Origin: Paenibacillus marchantiae
Lineage (GTDB): Bacteria; Bacillota; Bacilli; Paenibacillales; Paenibacillaceae
Length of the DNA stretch: 64,000 bases
Direction of reading: 5' to 3'
Assembly: GCF_028771845.1 (NCBI RefSeq)
Contig: NZ_CP118270.1
Location: 3,038,001-3,102,000 of the forward strand
Position 1 is the stretch's first letter; the number at the start of each line of letters is the position of its first letter. The notes under the pieces were generated by a model. The model had not been told where the DNA came from and made no database searches. It saw only the letters and a list, made by a program, of their open reading frames with translations. The translations under genes and the position numbers were made by a program. Below are positions 26,711 through 36,174 of this stretch, one piece after another.

Positions 26711-28603
26711 ATGATGACAATGGTACGCCTACATGAAGTATCGAAAGAGTGGAACGGGAATGAGTTGTTTGCAGGTTTGAATCTCGAAATAAATGAAGGT
26801 GAGCGGCTCGCCATTCTGGGTCGCAACGGATGTGGCAAGACCACCTTATTACGCATCATTCTTGGAGAAGAAGAGGGTGGTGGACGCATTGAACGTCACA
26901 TTCCGCAGCAGGAGTGGGGTTTCATGCGCCAGCGCTCATTGATCAAGCCTGAGATGAATGTGCTTGATGCTGTCCGGCAGGAAAGTGGACGGATTTACGA
27001 AGTAAAGCGTGACCTGGAAATACTGGAACAACGGATGAGCAACAGTGGAGCGGCAGATGAGCAGCGGCTGCTCGAAGCTTATACGATAGCGATGGAGCAA
27101 TATGAGCAATTGAACGGGTATATGTGGGAGACTGAGGTAGAGAAGGTACTGACTCGTCTGGGGTTATCGTCGGAACATTGGAATCGGCCGTATCATTCTT
27201 TGAGTGGTGGGCAAAAAACGAAGGCCCGTCTCGCAGGACTATTGGTCAGTAAACCCAAATTTCTGATTTTGGATGAACCGACGAATCATCTGGATGAAGA
27301 GAGCATGCGCTGGCTTGAAGAATGGCTTTCGGCCTATGCTGGAACATTGTTGTTTGTTTCTCATGACCGGACCTTTATTGATCAGGTCGCAACGGGTGTC
27401 ATTGAGTTTAGTCCGGATGCACTGACCAAATATAAAGGCGGTTACACTGATTACAAAGGCCATAAGGAACGCGAATTACGTGAGCAGGAAGCAACCTATC
27501 GCAAGCAGGAGCTGGAACGGAAAGCGCTAGAAGAGACGATCCGCAATTATCAGCAGTGGTTTCATCAGGCTCATAATTCAGCAAGCGATGTGGAAGTGAA
27601 AATAACTCAGAGCTTTTACAAAGCGAAAGCCAACAAGAACATTTCCCGCTACCATGCCAAGCAAAAGCAACTGGAGCGCCTGGAGAAGGAACGCGTGGAT
27701 AAACCCCGCGAAGCTGCAAAATTGAACATGGAGCTGCAGGTGAACACGCTGGCTGCCCGCCAACTCCTTGCACTGGAAGACGTTAGCTTTGCTTATCCGG
27801 GGAGCCCGACATTGATTCACAATCTCCGGATTGCAGTCGAACGTGGAGATCGTCTTGCCGTACGTGGTCCGAATGGCACAGGCAAGACGACACTGCTCAA
27901 ACTGATGATTGGAGATCTGGAACCATCCCAGGGCAAAGTGACACGTCATCCACAACTGAAGATCGGTTATTTTTCGCAAGAGCTTGAGGGGTTACCGGAA
28001 AGAGAGACACTTCTGGACAGTTTGCTCTGTCTTCCATCCATGACACAAAGTGCTGCACGTACCATTCTCGGATGCTTTTTATTCTCAAGAGATGATGTGT
28101 TCAAGCGTATTGGGGATTTGAGTATGGGAGAGAAGTGCAGAGTTGCATTCCTGCGGTTGTACTTCGGGGGATCTAATGTACTGGTGTTAGATGAACCGAC
28201 CAATTATCTGGATATTGACACACAGGAAGTGATGGAGAATATATTGAAGCAGGCATCCGGAGCACTGGTACTCGTATCCCATGACCGTATGTTGACCAAA
28301 GTACTCGCCAGCCGCTTGCTTGATTTAGAACCCGGTGGGAAGGCTACACTGTATGAAGGCGGAGTGGAGGACTGGGAGCAATCCATCAAACTGCGAGAGT
28401 CTGCCCTTGAGGTTCGGGAGTCAGATGATGAACGGCTGCGGCTTGAAATGCGTTTATCCGAATTGTTATCTCCCATGAACAGTGGGGGCAATGATGTGTT
28501 GACTAAGCCTGATGATGTAATTGAACGGGCGGCTGAAGTTGCCGAGGTTCGCGAAATTCAGCGTCGTTTAAAACAGTTGCACGAGCTGCGAAAACAGAAG
28601 TAA
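26711..28603 (+). CDS. ABC-F family ATPase (probable ribosome-protection type)
   Basis: This 630-residue soluble protein has two ABC domains and no membrane segment. Domain 1: Walker A LGRNGCGKTTLL, signature LSGGQKTK, Walker B FLILDEPTNHLD. Domain 2: GPNGTGKTTLL, signature LSMGEKCR, Walker B VLVLDEPTNYLD. The interdomain linker (about residues 255-345) is rich in Glu, Arg and Lys, the helical arm that reaches into the ribosomal P-site region. ABC-F proteins either rescue stalled ribosomes or protect against antibiotics of the MLS and pleuromutilin classes. The attenuator-like leader favours an antibiotic-induced protection factor. Exact subfamily not assigned. Confidence 0.88.
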   Translation: MMTMVRLHEVSKEWNGNELFAGLNLEINEGERLAILGRNGCGKTTLLRIILGEEEGGGRIERHIPQQEWGFMRQRSLIKPEMNVLDAVRQESGRIYEVKRDLEILEQRMSNSGAADEQRLLEAYTIAMEQYEQLNGYMWETEVEKVLTRLGLSSEHWNRPYHSLSGGQKTKARLAGLLVSKPKFLILDEPTNHLDEESMRWLEEWLSAYAGTLLFVSHDRTFIDQVATGVIEFSPDALTKYKGGYTDYKGHKERELREQEATYRKQELERKALEETIRNYQQWFHQAHNSASDVEVKITQSFYKAKANKNISRYHAKQKQLERLEKERVDKPREAAKLNMELQVNTLAARQLLALEDVSFAYPGSPTLIHNLRIAVERGDRLAVRGPNGTGKTTLLKLMIGDLEPSQGKVTRHPQLKIGYFSQELEGLPERETLLDSLLCLPSMTQSAARTILGCFLFSRDDVFKRIGDLSMGEKCRVAFLRLYFGGSNVLVLDEPTNYLDIDTQEVMENILKQASGALVLVSHDRMLTKVLASRLLDLEPGGKATLYEGGVEDWEQSIKLRESALEVRESDDERLRLEMRLSELLSPMNSGGNDVLTKPDDVIERAAEVAEVREIQRRLKQLHELRKQK

Positions 28604-28667
28604 TCGATTGACGAAGCTTATGCCGTTTTACTTTTTGGCTTAACGTTTGATCATGCGGCTTTACAGC

Positions 28668-28696
28668 TTGCTATTTCGGGCGATTTTGCATATAAT
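28668..28696 (+). promoter_or_regulatory. Sigma-A promoter of pheST
   Basis: TTGCTA (28668-28673), a 17-base spacer and TATAAT (28691-28696). The T-box leader starts shortly after. Confidence 0.7.
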
Positions 28697-28714
28697 AATG
28701 GACGATCATCAGTA

Positions 28715-29028
28715 AATTTGAAGGTTTATCTGACATGCAAACGTGATGATGGAGACAAGTAAGCAGTGCCTCTGTACAGGGAGGAAGCGCCGTAGATTGA
28801 GAGCGTTTCTGTAGAACAAGGCTGCTGAAATTCACTCCGGAGCGGTTCCCTGAACCATATCTTGCGATTCATCGCAGGAGTCAGTAGGGGGTAACGGTTA
28901 ACGGTCGTTATTCCGTATAGAGTGAGGCAAACATGTTGCAGGCCGGAAGGGCCGGGCAGCAATGAATGTCTAACAAGGGTGGTACCACGGTCTTTTCGTC
29001 CCTTCAGGGGAGAGAAGGCCTTTTTTTG
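28715..29028 (+). ncRNA. T-box leader, phenylalanine (TTC) specific
   Basis: The leader controls pheST by reading the charge state of tRNA-Phe. It shows the AAATTCACTCCGGAGCGG specifier region with codon TTC at 28831-28833, and the conserved AAGGGTGGTACCACGG at 28975-28990. The terminator GGTCTTTTC/GAGAAGGCC (28989-29021) ends in seven T and overlaps the T-box sequence, so antiterminator and terminator compete. Confidence 0.94.
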
Positions 29029-29061
29029 TTGCATTAAACCACATAAAGGGGGCATTTACAC

Positions 29062-30096
29062 ATGAAAGAACGTTTGGAGGCATTAAAGATCGAAGCGTTG
29101 GAGCAACTGTCTAGCGTGAACGATCCACAGACGCTGAGTGATCTGCGTGTAAAGTATTTGGGGAAAAAGGGTGCATTGACCGAGATTTTGCGCGGTATGG
29201 GTGCGCTTAGTGCAGAGGAACGTCCGGTGATTGGTCAGGTTGCCAATGATGTTCGCGGCGCGATTGAAGAAGTCATTGATAGCAAGCAGGAGCAGTTCCA
29301 GAAGGAAGAGACGGCGAAACGTCTGCAATCCGAAAAAATTGATGTGACCCTGCCAGGACGTCGCGGACGTCAAGGCGGACTGCATCCACTGAGCAAAGTG
29401 GTACAGGAAATCGAAGATATTTTCATCGGTATGGGATACCGCGTAGCGGAAGGTCCTGAGGTTGAAATGGATTATTACAACTTCGAAGCACTGAACCTGC
29501 CGAAGAACCACCCGGCGCGTGATATGCAGGATTCTTTCTATGTAACAGAAGATCTGCTGATGCGTACGCATACGTCTCCGGTTCAGGTTCGTACGATGCA
29601 AAGCATGAAAGGTGAAGTTCCTGTTAAAGTCATCTGTCCGGGTAAAGTATACCGTCGTGACGATGACGATGCGACGCATTCGTTCCAGTTCAATCAGGTA
29701 GAAGGTTTGGTTATTAGCGAGAACATTCGCATGAGTGACCTGAAAGGTACCTTGCTGCAATTCGTACGCGAAATGTTCGGTTCACATACCGAAATTCGTC
29801 TCCGTCCAAGCTTCTTCCCGTTCACAGAGCCAAGTGCTGAAGTGGATGTGACTTGTGTGCAATGTGGTGGCAGTGGCTGCAGGGTATGTAAACAGACCGG
29901 TTGGCTTGAGATTTTGGGCGGCGGTATGGTTCACCCGAAAGTGCTCGAGATGGGCGGTTATGATCCGGAGAAATACAGTGGGTTTGCATTCGGAATGGGC
30001 GTAGAGCGTATCGCCATGCTGAAATATGGCATTGATGATATTCGTCATTTCTACAACAGTGATATGGCGTTCCTGAAACAATTCGGACGACTGTAA
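29062..30096 (+). CDS. pheS: Phenylalanyl-tRNA synthetase, alpha subunit
   Basis: This 344-residue catalytic subunit charges tRNA-Phe as an alpha2-beta2 tetramer with PheT. An N-terminal coiled coil is followed by the class II core: motif 2 [24 protein letters not shown] and motif 3 [17 protein letters not shown], with the Phe pocket near [16 protein letters not shown] CxxC pair ([12 protein letters not shown]) gives the zinc-finger-like loop found in Bacillus PheS. It is controlled by the upstream phenylalanine T-box and lies 72 bases before pheT. Confidence 0.97.
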   Translation: MKERLEALKIEALEQLSSVNDPQTLSDLRVKYLGKKGALTEILRGMGALSAEERPVIGQVANDVRGAIEEVIDSKQEQFQKEETAKRLQSEKIDVTLPGRRGRQGGLHPLSKVVQEIEDIFIGMGYRVAEGPEVEMDYYNFEALNLPKNHPARDMQDSFYVTEDLLMRTHTSPVQVRTMQSMKGEVPVKVICPGKVYRRDDDDATHSFQFNQVEGLVISENIRMSDLKGTLLQFVREMFGSHTEIRLRPSFFPFTEPSAEVDVTCVQCGGSGCRVCKQTGWLEILGGGMVHPKVLEMGGYDPEKYSGFAFGMGVERIAMLKYGIDDIRHFYNSDMAFLKQFGRL

Positions 30097-30168
30097 TTAC
30101 CGAAGTAGCATACAGGGCGAACGCCCTTCATTTGCAACACCAATTCATAGATTAGGAAGTGAACGTCC

Positions 30169-32622
30169 ATGAGAGTATCGACAGATTGGCTGTCTGATTA
30201 TATCGCGCTGGAAGGCGTGGAACCGCAGGAGTTGGCAGAGAAATTCACCCGTGCGGGGATTGAGATTGATGTAGTGGAGAACCGGAACCAGGGCGTGAAC
30301 AAAGTGGTTGTTGGTTACGTGAAGAGTAAGGAGAAACACCCTGACGCTGATAAGTTGAATGTATGTGTGATTGATGCCGGACAGGAAGAAGATCTGCAGA
30401 TCGTGTGTGGTGCGAAAAATGTGGATGCCGGTCAAAAGGTAGTCGTTGCCCTGGTAGGAGCGAAGCTCCCTGGTGGACTCGATATCAAAAAAGCCAAGCT
30501 GCGCGGCGTTGTTTCCCTTGGCATGATCTGCTCTGCGAAAGAACTGGGCATGAACGACAAGTTGCTGCCGAAGGACCAACAAGAAGGCATTCTCGTATTG
30601 CCGGCACAAACGGAAATTGGCACACCAATCAGCCAAGTGCTTGGTCTTGACGATCATGTTCTTGAACTGGACCTGACACCGAATCGCTCCGACTGTTTGA
30701 GCATGCTGGGTGCAGCTTATGAAGTAGGTGCAATTCTTGGTCGTGAAGTGAAACTGCCTGATCCAACTCAAAAGTTGGTGGAAATCGGTGATGCGGCTGC
30801 GAATCATATCTCGGTTGAGATTACGGCTGACGAACAATGCAGTCATTATGCAGCCCGCTATGTAACTGGGATCAAGCTGGGAGCTTCCCCGCAGTGGATG
30901 CAAAACCGTTTGATGGCCGCTGGCATCCGTCCGATCAATAATATTGTTGACATCACGAACTATGTCATGCTGGAATACGGACAGCCGCTGCATGCTTTTG
31001 ATGCAGATAAGCTGGAGAAGGGCCATATTGAAGTGCGGATGGCCAAAGAAGGCGAAACGATCGTGACGTTGGATAGCCAGGAGCGCAAGCTGGAGCCGCA
31101 TATGCTGCTCATTACGGATGGCGTGAAACCGGTAGCCATTGCGGGTGTTATGGGTGGCGAGAATTCCGAGGTAACGGAAACCACAGTGAATCTGTTGCTG
31201 GAATCCGCCAAGTTCGACGGCGGAACCGTTCGGAAAACGTCGCGCCAACTGGGGCTGCGTTCCGAAGCAAGCATGCGTTTTGAGAAAGAAGTCGATCCGG
31301 CTGCTGTCATTACGGCATTGAACCGTGCGGCTGAATTGATTCAGCGTTATGCGGAAGGCGAAGTTCATCAGGGGATCGTGGAAGCTGGAACAGCCGCAGC
31401 GGATAAACATATTGTGCAGCTGTCGCTGGATAAACTGAATCGCTATCTGGGAACCGAGTTGTCCCTGCTTGAAGTGAAAACCATCTTCGCTCGTTTGCAC
31501 TTTGCATGTGGTGATGCGCAGCAGGGTCTGCTTGATGTTGAAGTGCCTAGCCGCAGAGGGGATATTACACTTGATGTGGATCTGTTTGAAGAGATTGCCC
31601 GTCTGTATGGATACGACAATATTCCAACCACGTTGATCGAAGGACCAACAACACCGGGTGCTTACACGCGTTCACAAGCAATGCGCCGTACCATTCGTGG
31701 TTTGTTTGCAGGTAGTGGCTGGCAGGAAATGATCAGCTATTCATTCGTACACCCGGATAAAGTATCCTTGTTCCCTTCTCTAACAGAAGGCAGTAAAGCC
31801 GTGAAGCTGGCTATGCCAATGAGTGAGGACCGCAGCGTGCTTCGTAAGAGCATCTTGCCGCAAATGCTGGATGCCACGGTGTATAACATGAACCGCAAAC
31901 ATGATTCACTGGCTGTATTCGAAGTAGGTAGTGTGTTCTTCACTGAAGAAGAAAAGCTGACGAAGCAACCGCATGAAATTCCGGTCCTGAGCTTGTTGCT
32001 CACTGGAAATCGTGCATCCCAGCAGTGGAATGTGGGAGTAGAGAAAGTGGACTTCTTCGATCTGAAAGGTGCACTTGAGAACCTGTTCGCCTATGTGGGC
32101 CTGGAGCAGCGCATTCGCCTGGTAGCAAACAGTCCAGAAGGCTTCCACCCTGGTCGTTCCGCATCGGTATACCTTGAAGCAAAAGATGGCGGAGAGGGCA
32201 AACTGATTGGTACGATGGGTCAATTGCATCCTGAACTGCAACAGCAATATGATTTGAACGATGTATATCTCGCAGAGATCGGGCTTGAAGCTATCTATAG
32301 TGAAGCGGATGCGGATATCCGTTATCGTGAGCTTCCACGATTCCCGGCAGTTGAGCGGGATATCGCAGTTGTTGTGAGTAAAGAAATCGAAGCTGGGGAT
32401 ATGCTGCGCTCAATTCGTGAATCTGCTGGCGAACTGTTGCAAACCGTACAGGTATTCGACGTGTTTACAGGCAGCAAGTTGGGTGAAGACAAGAAGAGCG
32501 TAGCGATGGCTCTCGTTTATCGCAACCGTGAACGCACATTGACAGATGAGGAAATTACCGAGGTTCATGCTCGTGTTGTTGCTCGTCTGGAGGAGCAATT
32601 TGGAGCCGAATTGCGTAAATAG
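30169..32622 (+). CDS. pheT: Phenylalanyl-tRNA synthetase, beta subunit
   Basis: This 817-residue structural and editing subunit has an N-terminal tRNA-binding domain (EMAP/OB-like: VGYVKSKEKHPDADKLNVCVID), then B3/B4 editing domains (LELDLTPNRSDCLSMLGAAYEVG), the B5 domain with SRRGDITLDVDLFEEIARLYGYDNIP, the catalytic-like core and a C-terminal FDX-ACB domain (LPRFPAVERDIAVVV). The length is normal. It is the second gene of the pheST operon and is followed by a strong terminator. Confidence 0.97.
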   Translation: MRVSTDWLSDYIALEGVEPQELAEKFTRAGIEIDVVENRNQGVNKVVVGYVKSKEKHPDADKLNVCVIDAGQEEDLQIVCGAKNVDAGQKVVVALVGAKLPGGLDIKKAKLRGVVSLGMICSAKELGMNDKLLPKDQQEGILVLPAQTEIGTPISQVLGLDDHVLELDLTPNRSDCLSMLGAAYEVGAILGREVKLPDPTQKLVEIGDAAANHISVEITADEQCSHYAARYVTGIKLGASPQWMQNRLMAAGIRPINNIVDITNYVMLEYGQPLHAFDADKLEKGHIEVRMAKEGETIVTLDSQERKLEPHMLLITDGVKPVAIAGVMGGENSEVTETTVNLLLESAKFDGGTVRKTSRQLGLRSEASMRFEKEVDPAAVITALNRAAELIQRYAEGEVHQGIVEAGTAAADKHIVQLSLDKLNRYLGTELSLLEVKTIFARLHFACGDAQQGLLDVEVPSRRGDITLDVDLFEEIARLYGYDNIPTTLIEGPTTPGAYTRSQAMRRTIRGLFAGSGWQEMISYSFVHPDKVSLFPSLTEGSKAVKLAMPMSEDRSVLRKSILPQMLDATVYNMNRKHDSLAVFEVGSVFFTEEEKLTKQPHEIPVLSLLLTGNRASQQWNVGVEKVDFFDLKGALENLFAYVGLEQRIRLVANSPEGFHPGRSASVYLEAKDGGEGKLIGTMGQLHPELQQQYDLNDVYLAEIGLEAIYSEADADIRYRELPRFPAVERDIAVVVSKEIEAGDMLRSIRESAGELLQTVQVFDVFTGSKLGEDKKSVAMALVYRNRERTLTDEEITEVHARVVARLEEQFGAELRK

Positions 32623-32666
32623 AACATAAGTCAATTTTTTGAACAAAGATTAGCAGGAATTGCTTG

Positions 32667-32714
32667 AAGTCACATCGAATCCTTAGCATTAGAGGATCGA
32701 TGTGACTTTTTTTG
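32667..32714 (+). terminator. Terminator after pheT
   Basis: AAGTCACATCGA (32667-32678) pairs with TCGATGTGACTT (32697-32708), extended by TCCT/AGGA, and is followed by T to 32713. Confidence 0.92.
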
Positions 32715-32760
32715 TTTTACAGCTTAGAATCAACATACAGACTTTAAGGAGGGCACAACT

Positions 32761-35481
32761 GTGACTATACCTGATCGTACACGCGTCACCGTAGAGATCT
32801 ACGGGACTTCCTATAAACTGGTTGGCAGCAGTGCCGACTATATGAAACAAGTAGCTAACCTGGTGGATGAGCGAATGAGCGCCATCTCCAAACATAATTC
32901 CCGACTGGATACCCCGCGTATTGCAGTTCTGGCAGCTGTACATATGGCTGAGCAGTCTCTTCAGACTCAGGAAATTCGGAATGAGCTGAAAATGCTGACC
33001 GGTGAACGTACCGAAATGAGAAATGAACTCAATCGGCTGAATGCCATACAAAATGAACATCAGCAGGAACTGGAACGCCGTGACCAAGAACTCGCTGAAG
33101 CAATGAAACTTAAGGCTGAGGTGGAACAGGCCATCGCGAAACTCCAGAAGGATCAGCAGGCAGAAGTAGCCAAGCTGAATACATTACTGGAGCAGGAACG
33201 CGCTCAGGCAGCAGGTCGCGAGCAAAAGCTTCAGGCTCAAACTGCGTCGCAACTGAAAGCGGCTGAGGAGAAGGCACAGGCGCGTCTCAAAGAAGCAGAA
33301 GAAAAAGCAGCGAATCAACTCAAGAATGCACAGACTCAGGCGGCAGCTCAGCTGAAAGAAGCACAGACACGTTCAGCAAATGAGTTGCAGCAAGCCCAAG
33401 CTAAAGCGGCTGCACAATACAAGGAGCTGCAGGATAAGACGGCAGCTCAACTGAAAGAAGCCGAAGCTCGGGCCGTGGCAGAACGTCAAAAAATTGAGGT
33501 GCAGGCTGCACAGCAAGTACAAACGGCGAAGGAGCAAGCAGAAGCGGCAATTTTGTCTGAATTGGAACAAGCCGAGTCTCAATTGCAAAAGGTTCAGGAA
33601 GAAGCCCAGCTTCAATACCGTGAACTTCAGTCCGAGATGGAGCAGCGTATACAGCAGGCAGAGCAAGCTGCGGTCAATCAAGCTCGAGAACTGACTGAGA
33701 AGGCAAAAGAAGAACAAGCCGCACTGCAGCAACAAGCAGAGCAGAAGCGATTGGATGAGATTGAACAGCTGAATGCAACGTTCAAGGAGTCATCCGAACT
33801 GGCGGAATTGGAATGGATGGAAAAAGAAGCGGCTTATGAAGAACAGCTTCAGCAAATCCATGAAGCAGCCCAGACTCAGGCGAACGAAGCTGCGGCAACT
33901 GCTGAAGCTTTGCTGCAAGAAGAGCAAGGCAAGCTGAAGCAGCAGTTGGAAGAAGAACGTAAACAGGCCAAATCGCGCTTAATCGATGTTGAAGGCCAAT
34001 TAGCCGAGGTACGCAAGCAGCTCAAGAATGCTCAAGAGGTTGTTGTGGATCAGGAGCAACAGCTCCAACACGAGCGTAATCAAACTGAAACGTTGCGCAG
34101 TGAACAAGCCGTATACAAACAGGAGCAAGATGTTCAGCTTCGTCGAATTACGGAATTGGAGCAGCAGCTGGAACAACTAAAAGCGGACAGTGCTCTGCTG
34201 ACTGAACAACTCCGCAACACAGAAGCTGAGGCCGAACATTTCCGGGAAGCGGAACAGCAATGGAAACAGCAGTATAACGAGACCGTTGAACGTGAATCTT
34301 CTCTGACAGCACAACTGCGAAAAGTACAGGATCAGCACGGTCAGCTTGAACAGGAAATCAAAAAACTCCGTGAAGCCGAAGTGAAGTCCGAGGATGAGCA
34401 GCGCAGGTTGCAAAAAGTGCTTGAGCAGGCCCATGCGGCAGTACGCACATTGCAACATGAACTTGGTGCACTGACGCAGAGCGAGCAGTCTTGGAAAGAG
34501 CAGGCTGAACAACGTCTGATCGAGATCGGCGAATTGGAGACACAGGTACTTGAAGCTGCAGAACAGAATGAAACGTTAGAGTCTGGTGTACAGTCCCTTC
34601 ATGATGAATTATCCGTTGTTAAAGAAGAAGCTCGTCACGCCAGCGAAGAAGCAGAACGTTATCTTGCGCAAGCTGGTCGTCTGGAGCTACAACATAAAGA
34701 GCTTGATGGTGAATTGAATGAAGCTCGTGAAGAACTGAACAAGCTGCAGGAAAATTATAAACAAATCCGTAAGGATTATGGTGATGCACTGCAGCGTGAA
34801 GAAGACTATACTCGCAAGCTGAATGAGATGAGCGAAGAAAAGAAAGAAATCGTGCGTGCGCTTGAAGAATCAAGACAGAATGCTAATCAGCTATCTGGGC
34901 GTATCGATGAACAAGGTAGCATACTGACTCAGACAGAAGAAGAAGCACTTGAGTGGCAGATTAAGCATGAAGAATTGTCTGCCAAACAGGCAGAGCTCTC
35001 CTCTCGCCTGAAAGAGCTGACTGATCGGGAAGTTGAGCTAAGCTCAAGAGTAGCACAAGCAGAACAACAAGCGGAACAACAAGATCAGGTTTGGCAACGT
35101 CGTGCAGATGAATGGGCGGCTCAGGAACAGTCCTGGCAAGATCGATGGACTACACTGGAGAATGAATTGAATCTCTGGCAGAAAGAAAGTGCTGCCAGTG
35201 TGGAGAAGGTAGAAGAGCTGGAACACGAGCGGCAGCAGCTTGCCCAGCAGCGTGCGGAAGCAATCGAAGAAAAGCAGACGATGGAAAATGAACTGCTGGA
35301 TATCGGTGAGCGGTATGAACTTGCGGCCAATCAGTTACGTTTGCTGCAGGTTGAACGTGAGATGGAGCAGGAGAAGGCGGAGCAACTGAATACAGATTAC
35401 CGCCAATTGCGGGATGAATATACGAAATTGCAGACGGAATATAACGAATGGATTGAATTGATTGAGCAGGATCAGACCTAG
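32761..35481 (+). CDS. zapA: ZapA-domain protein fused to a giant coiled coil
   Basis: The first 90 residues (TRVTVEIYGTSYKLVGSSADYMKQVANLVDERM) are a ZapA domain, which bundles FtsZ filaments at the division site. ZapA proteins normally have about 85-110 residues; this one has 906. Residues about 75-900 are almost pure coiled coil, rich in Glu, Gln, Ala and Lys, without Pro in long stretches. Residues 163-239 are seven 11-residue repeats such as AQLKEAQTRSA. The start is GTG 32761 after AAGGAGGG. The gene occupies the place of zapA between pheT and mutS2 in Bacillus. A role as a long spacer or scaffold at the divisome is inferred. Confidence 0.85.
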   Translation: MTIPDRTRVTVEIYGTSYKLVGSSADYMKQVANLVDERMSAISKHNSRLDTPRIAVLAAVHMAEQSLQTQEIRNELKMLTGERTEMRNELNRLNAIQNEHQQELERRDQELAEAMKLKAEVEQAIAKLQKDQQAEVAKLNTLLEQERAQAAGREQKLQAQTASQLKAAEEKAQARLKEAEEKAANQLKNAQTQAAAQLKEAQTRSANELQQAQAKAAAQYKELQDKTAAQLKEAEARAVAERQKIEVQAAQQVQTAKEQAEAAILSELEQAESQLQKVQEEAQLQYRELQSEMEQRIQQAEQAAVNQARELTEKAKEEQAALQQQAEQKRLDEIEQLNATFKESSELAELEWMEKEAAYEEQLQQIHEAAQTQANEAAATAEALLQEEQGKLKQQLEEERKQAKSRLIDVEGQLAEVRKQLKNAQEVVVDQEQQLQHERNQTETLRSEQAVYKQEQDVQLRRITELEQQLEQLKADSALLTEQLRNTEAEAEHFREAEQQWKQQYNETVERESSLTAQLRKVQDQHGQLEQEIKKLREAEVKSEDEQRRLQKVLEQAHAAVRTLQHELGALTQSEQSWKEQAEQRLIEIGELETQVLEAAEQNETLESGVQSLHDELSVVKEEARHASEEAERYLAQAGRLELQHKELDGELNEAREELNKLQENYKQIRKDYGDALQREEDYTRKLNEMSEEKKEIVRALEESRQNANQLSGRIDEQGSILTQTEEEALEWQIKHEELSAKQAELSSRLKELTDREVELSSRVAQAEQQAEQQDQVWQRRADEWAAQEQSWQDRWTTLENELNLWQKESAASVEKVEELEHERQQLAQQRAEAIEEKQTMENELLDIGERYELAANQLRLLQVEREMEQEKAEQLNTDYRQLRDEYTKLQTEYNEWIELIEQDQT
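33247..33477 (+). repeat. Seven 33-base (11-residue) coding repeats in the ZapA fusion
   Basis: The encoded units are SQLKAAEEKAQ, ARLKEAEEKAA, NQLKNAQTQAA, AQLKEAQTRSA, NELQQAQAKAA, AQYKELQDKTA and AQLKEAEARAV. Eleven-residue (hendecad) repeats form nearly straight or right-handed coils, unlike the heptads elsewhere in the protein. The DNA units are diverged, which suggests old duplication. Confidence 0.8.
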
Positions 35482-35548
35482 CTGATGATTATGTCATAAC
35501 TGGAATCCTGGACAGCGCACTCTTGTACAATTTGTTATAATGAAGAAA

Positions 35549-35576
35549 GAGCTCCCGTCGCTACGGGGGCTCCTTG
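35549..35576. terminator. Hairpin between converging genes
   Basis: GAGCTCCCGT (35549-35558) pairs with ACGGGGGCTC (35563-35572, one mismatch). The downstream bases CTTGTCTT give only a poor T-run, so this is a weak terminator for the ZapA fusion and possibly for the reverse-strand lipoprotein gene. Confidence 0.55.
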
Positions 35577-35585
35577 TCTTGAACA

Positions 35586-35969
35586 CTATTCTTCAACAAT
35601 AATTTTGGAGATCATACTGCCGTGACCGCTTCCGCAATAGACGGAACAGGACATTTCAAATTCCCCTGCTGTGTCGGGAGTAATCACTTTGGAATTGTTC
35701 CTGGTATCCAGCCGAAGGTTCAGCTCAGGCACGAGAACACCATGGTTTCCGTTTGTATTTTCATAAACAATCTTAACCGGGACACCTTTTTTTAAATGGT
35801 ATTCAGGTTGGTCAAATTCATAGTTGCTTGCTTTGATCACCAGTTCTTCGCTTGCAGTTGCACCCGAGTCGGACTCGCCGTTTGATTCTGCGGATTGTCC
35901 AGTTCCACCACATGCAGCAAGGACCAGAATCAACATACAGGCCGCAAGCCATGCCATGCCTTTCTTCAT
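35586..35969 (-). CDS. Cupredoxin lipoprotein with a CuA-type site
   Basis: This 127-residue secreted lipoprotein has a signal peptide with lipobox LAAC, a Ser/Glu/Gly-rich linker and one cupredoxin domain. The ending CSVYCGSGHGSM has the CxxxCGxGHxxM pattern of the binuclear CuA centre of cytochrome oxidase subunit II, and an upstream His in NGNHGVLVP completes the ligand set. It is a stand-alone domain, with no oxidase subunits adjacent. Met 35969 is chosen because GAGGAGG is seven bases before it; Met 35972 is the alternative. It may act as electron carrier or in copper insertion. Confidence 0.8.
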   Translation of the reverse strand: MKKGMAWLAACMLILVLAACGGTGQSAESNGESDSGATASEELVIKASNYEFDQPEYHLKKGVPVKIVYENTNGNHGVLVPELNLRLDTRNNSKVITPDTAGEFEMSCSVYCGSGHGSMISKIIVEE

Positions 35970-36098
35970 CATTTGCCTCCTCAAAAAGCGTGATATGGAT
36001 AAAATTTGAATGATTTCTCCAGTCATCATACCGCAAATTGACGATGCCTGTACATGCTGCCTATGTCGTTTTTTTGAACATCAGCATGCGCACAACCT

Positions 36099-36140
36099 AA
36101 AAAAATAAACCTCATCAGGCGTTTAAGCCATCAGAGGTTT
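36099..36140 (-). terminator. Terminator of the YvlD-like gene (reverse strand)
   Basis: Read on the minus strand, AAACCTC-TGAT-GGC pairs with GCC-TGAT-GAGGTTT with a symmetric internal loop, followed by ATTTTTTT. Confidence 0.82.
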
Positions 36141-36174
36141 AGGGGAAGCCTATGGGGAGTAGGTACGTTGGAGC

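Noticed and set aside
26463..26714. 84-codon frame running through the ABC-F leader and terminator
   Set aside because: It crosses the terminator hairpin and T-run and ends over the ABC-F start; weak ribosome binding site. Probably chance, the 19-codon frame is the better leader peptide candidate.
32761..35481. SMC/RecN-type chromosome protein
   Set aside because: Long coiled coil but no Walker A, signature or Walker B motif; the N-terminus is clearly ZapA.
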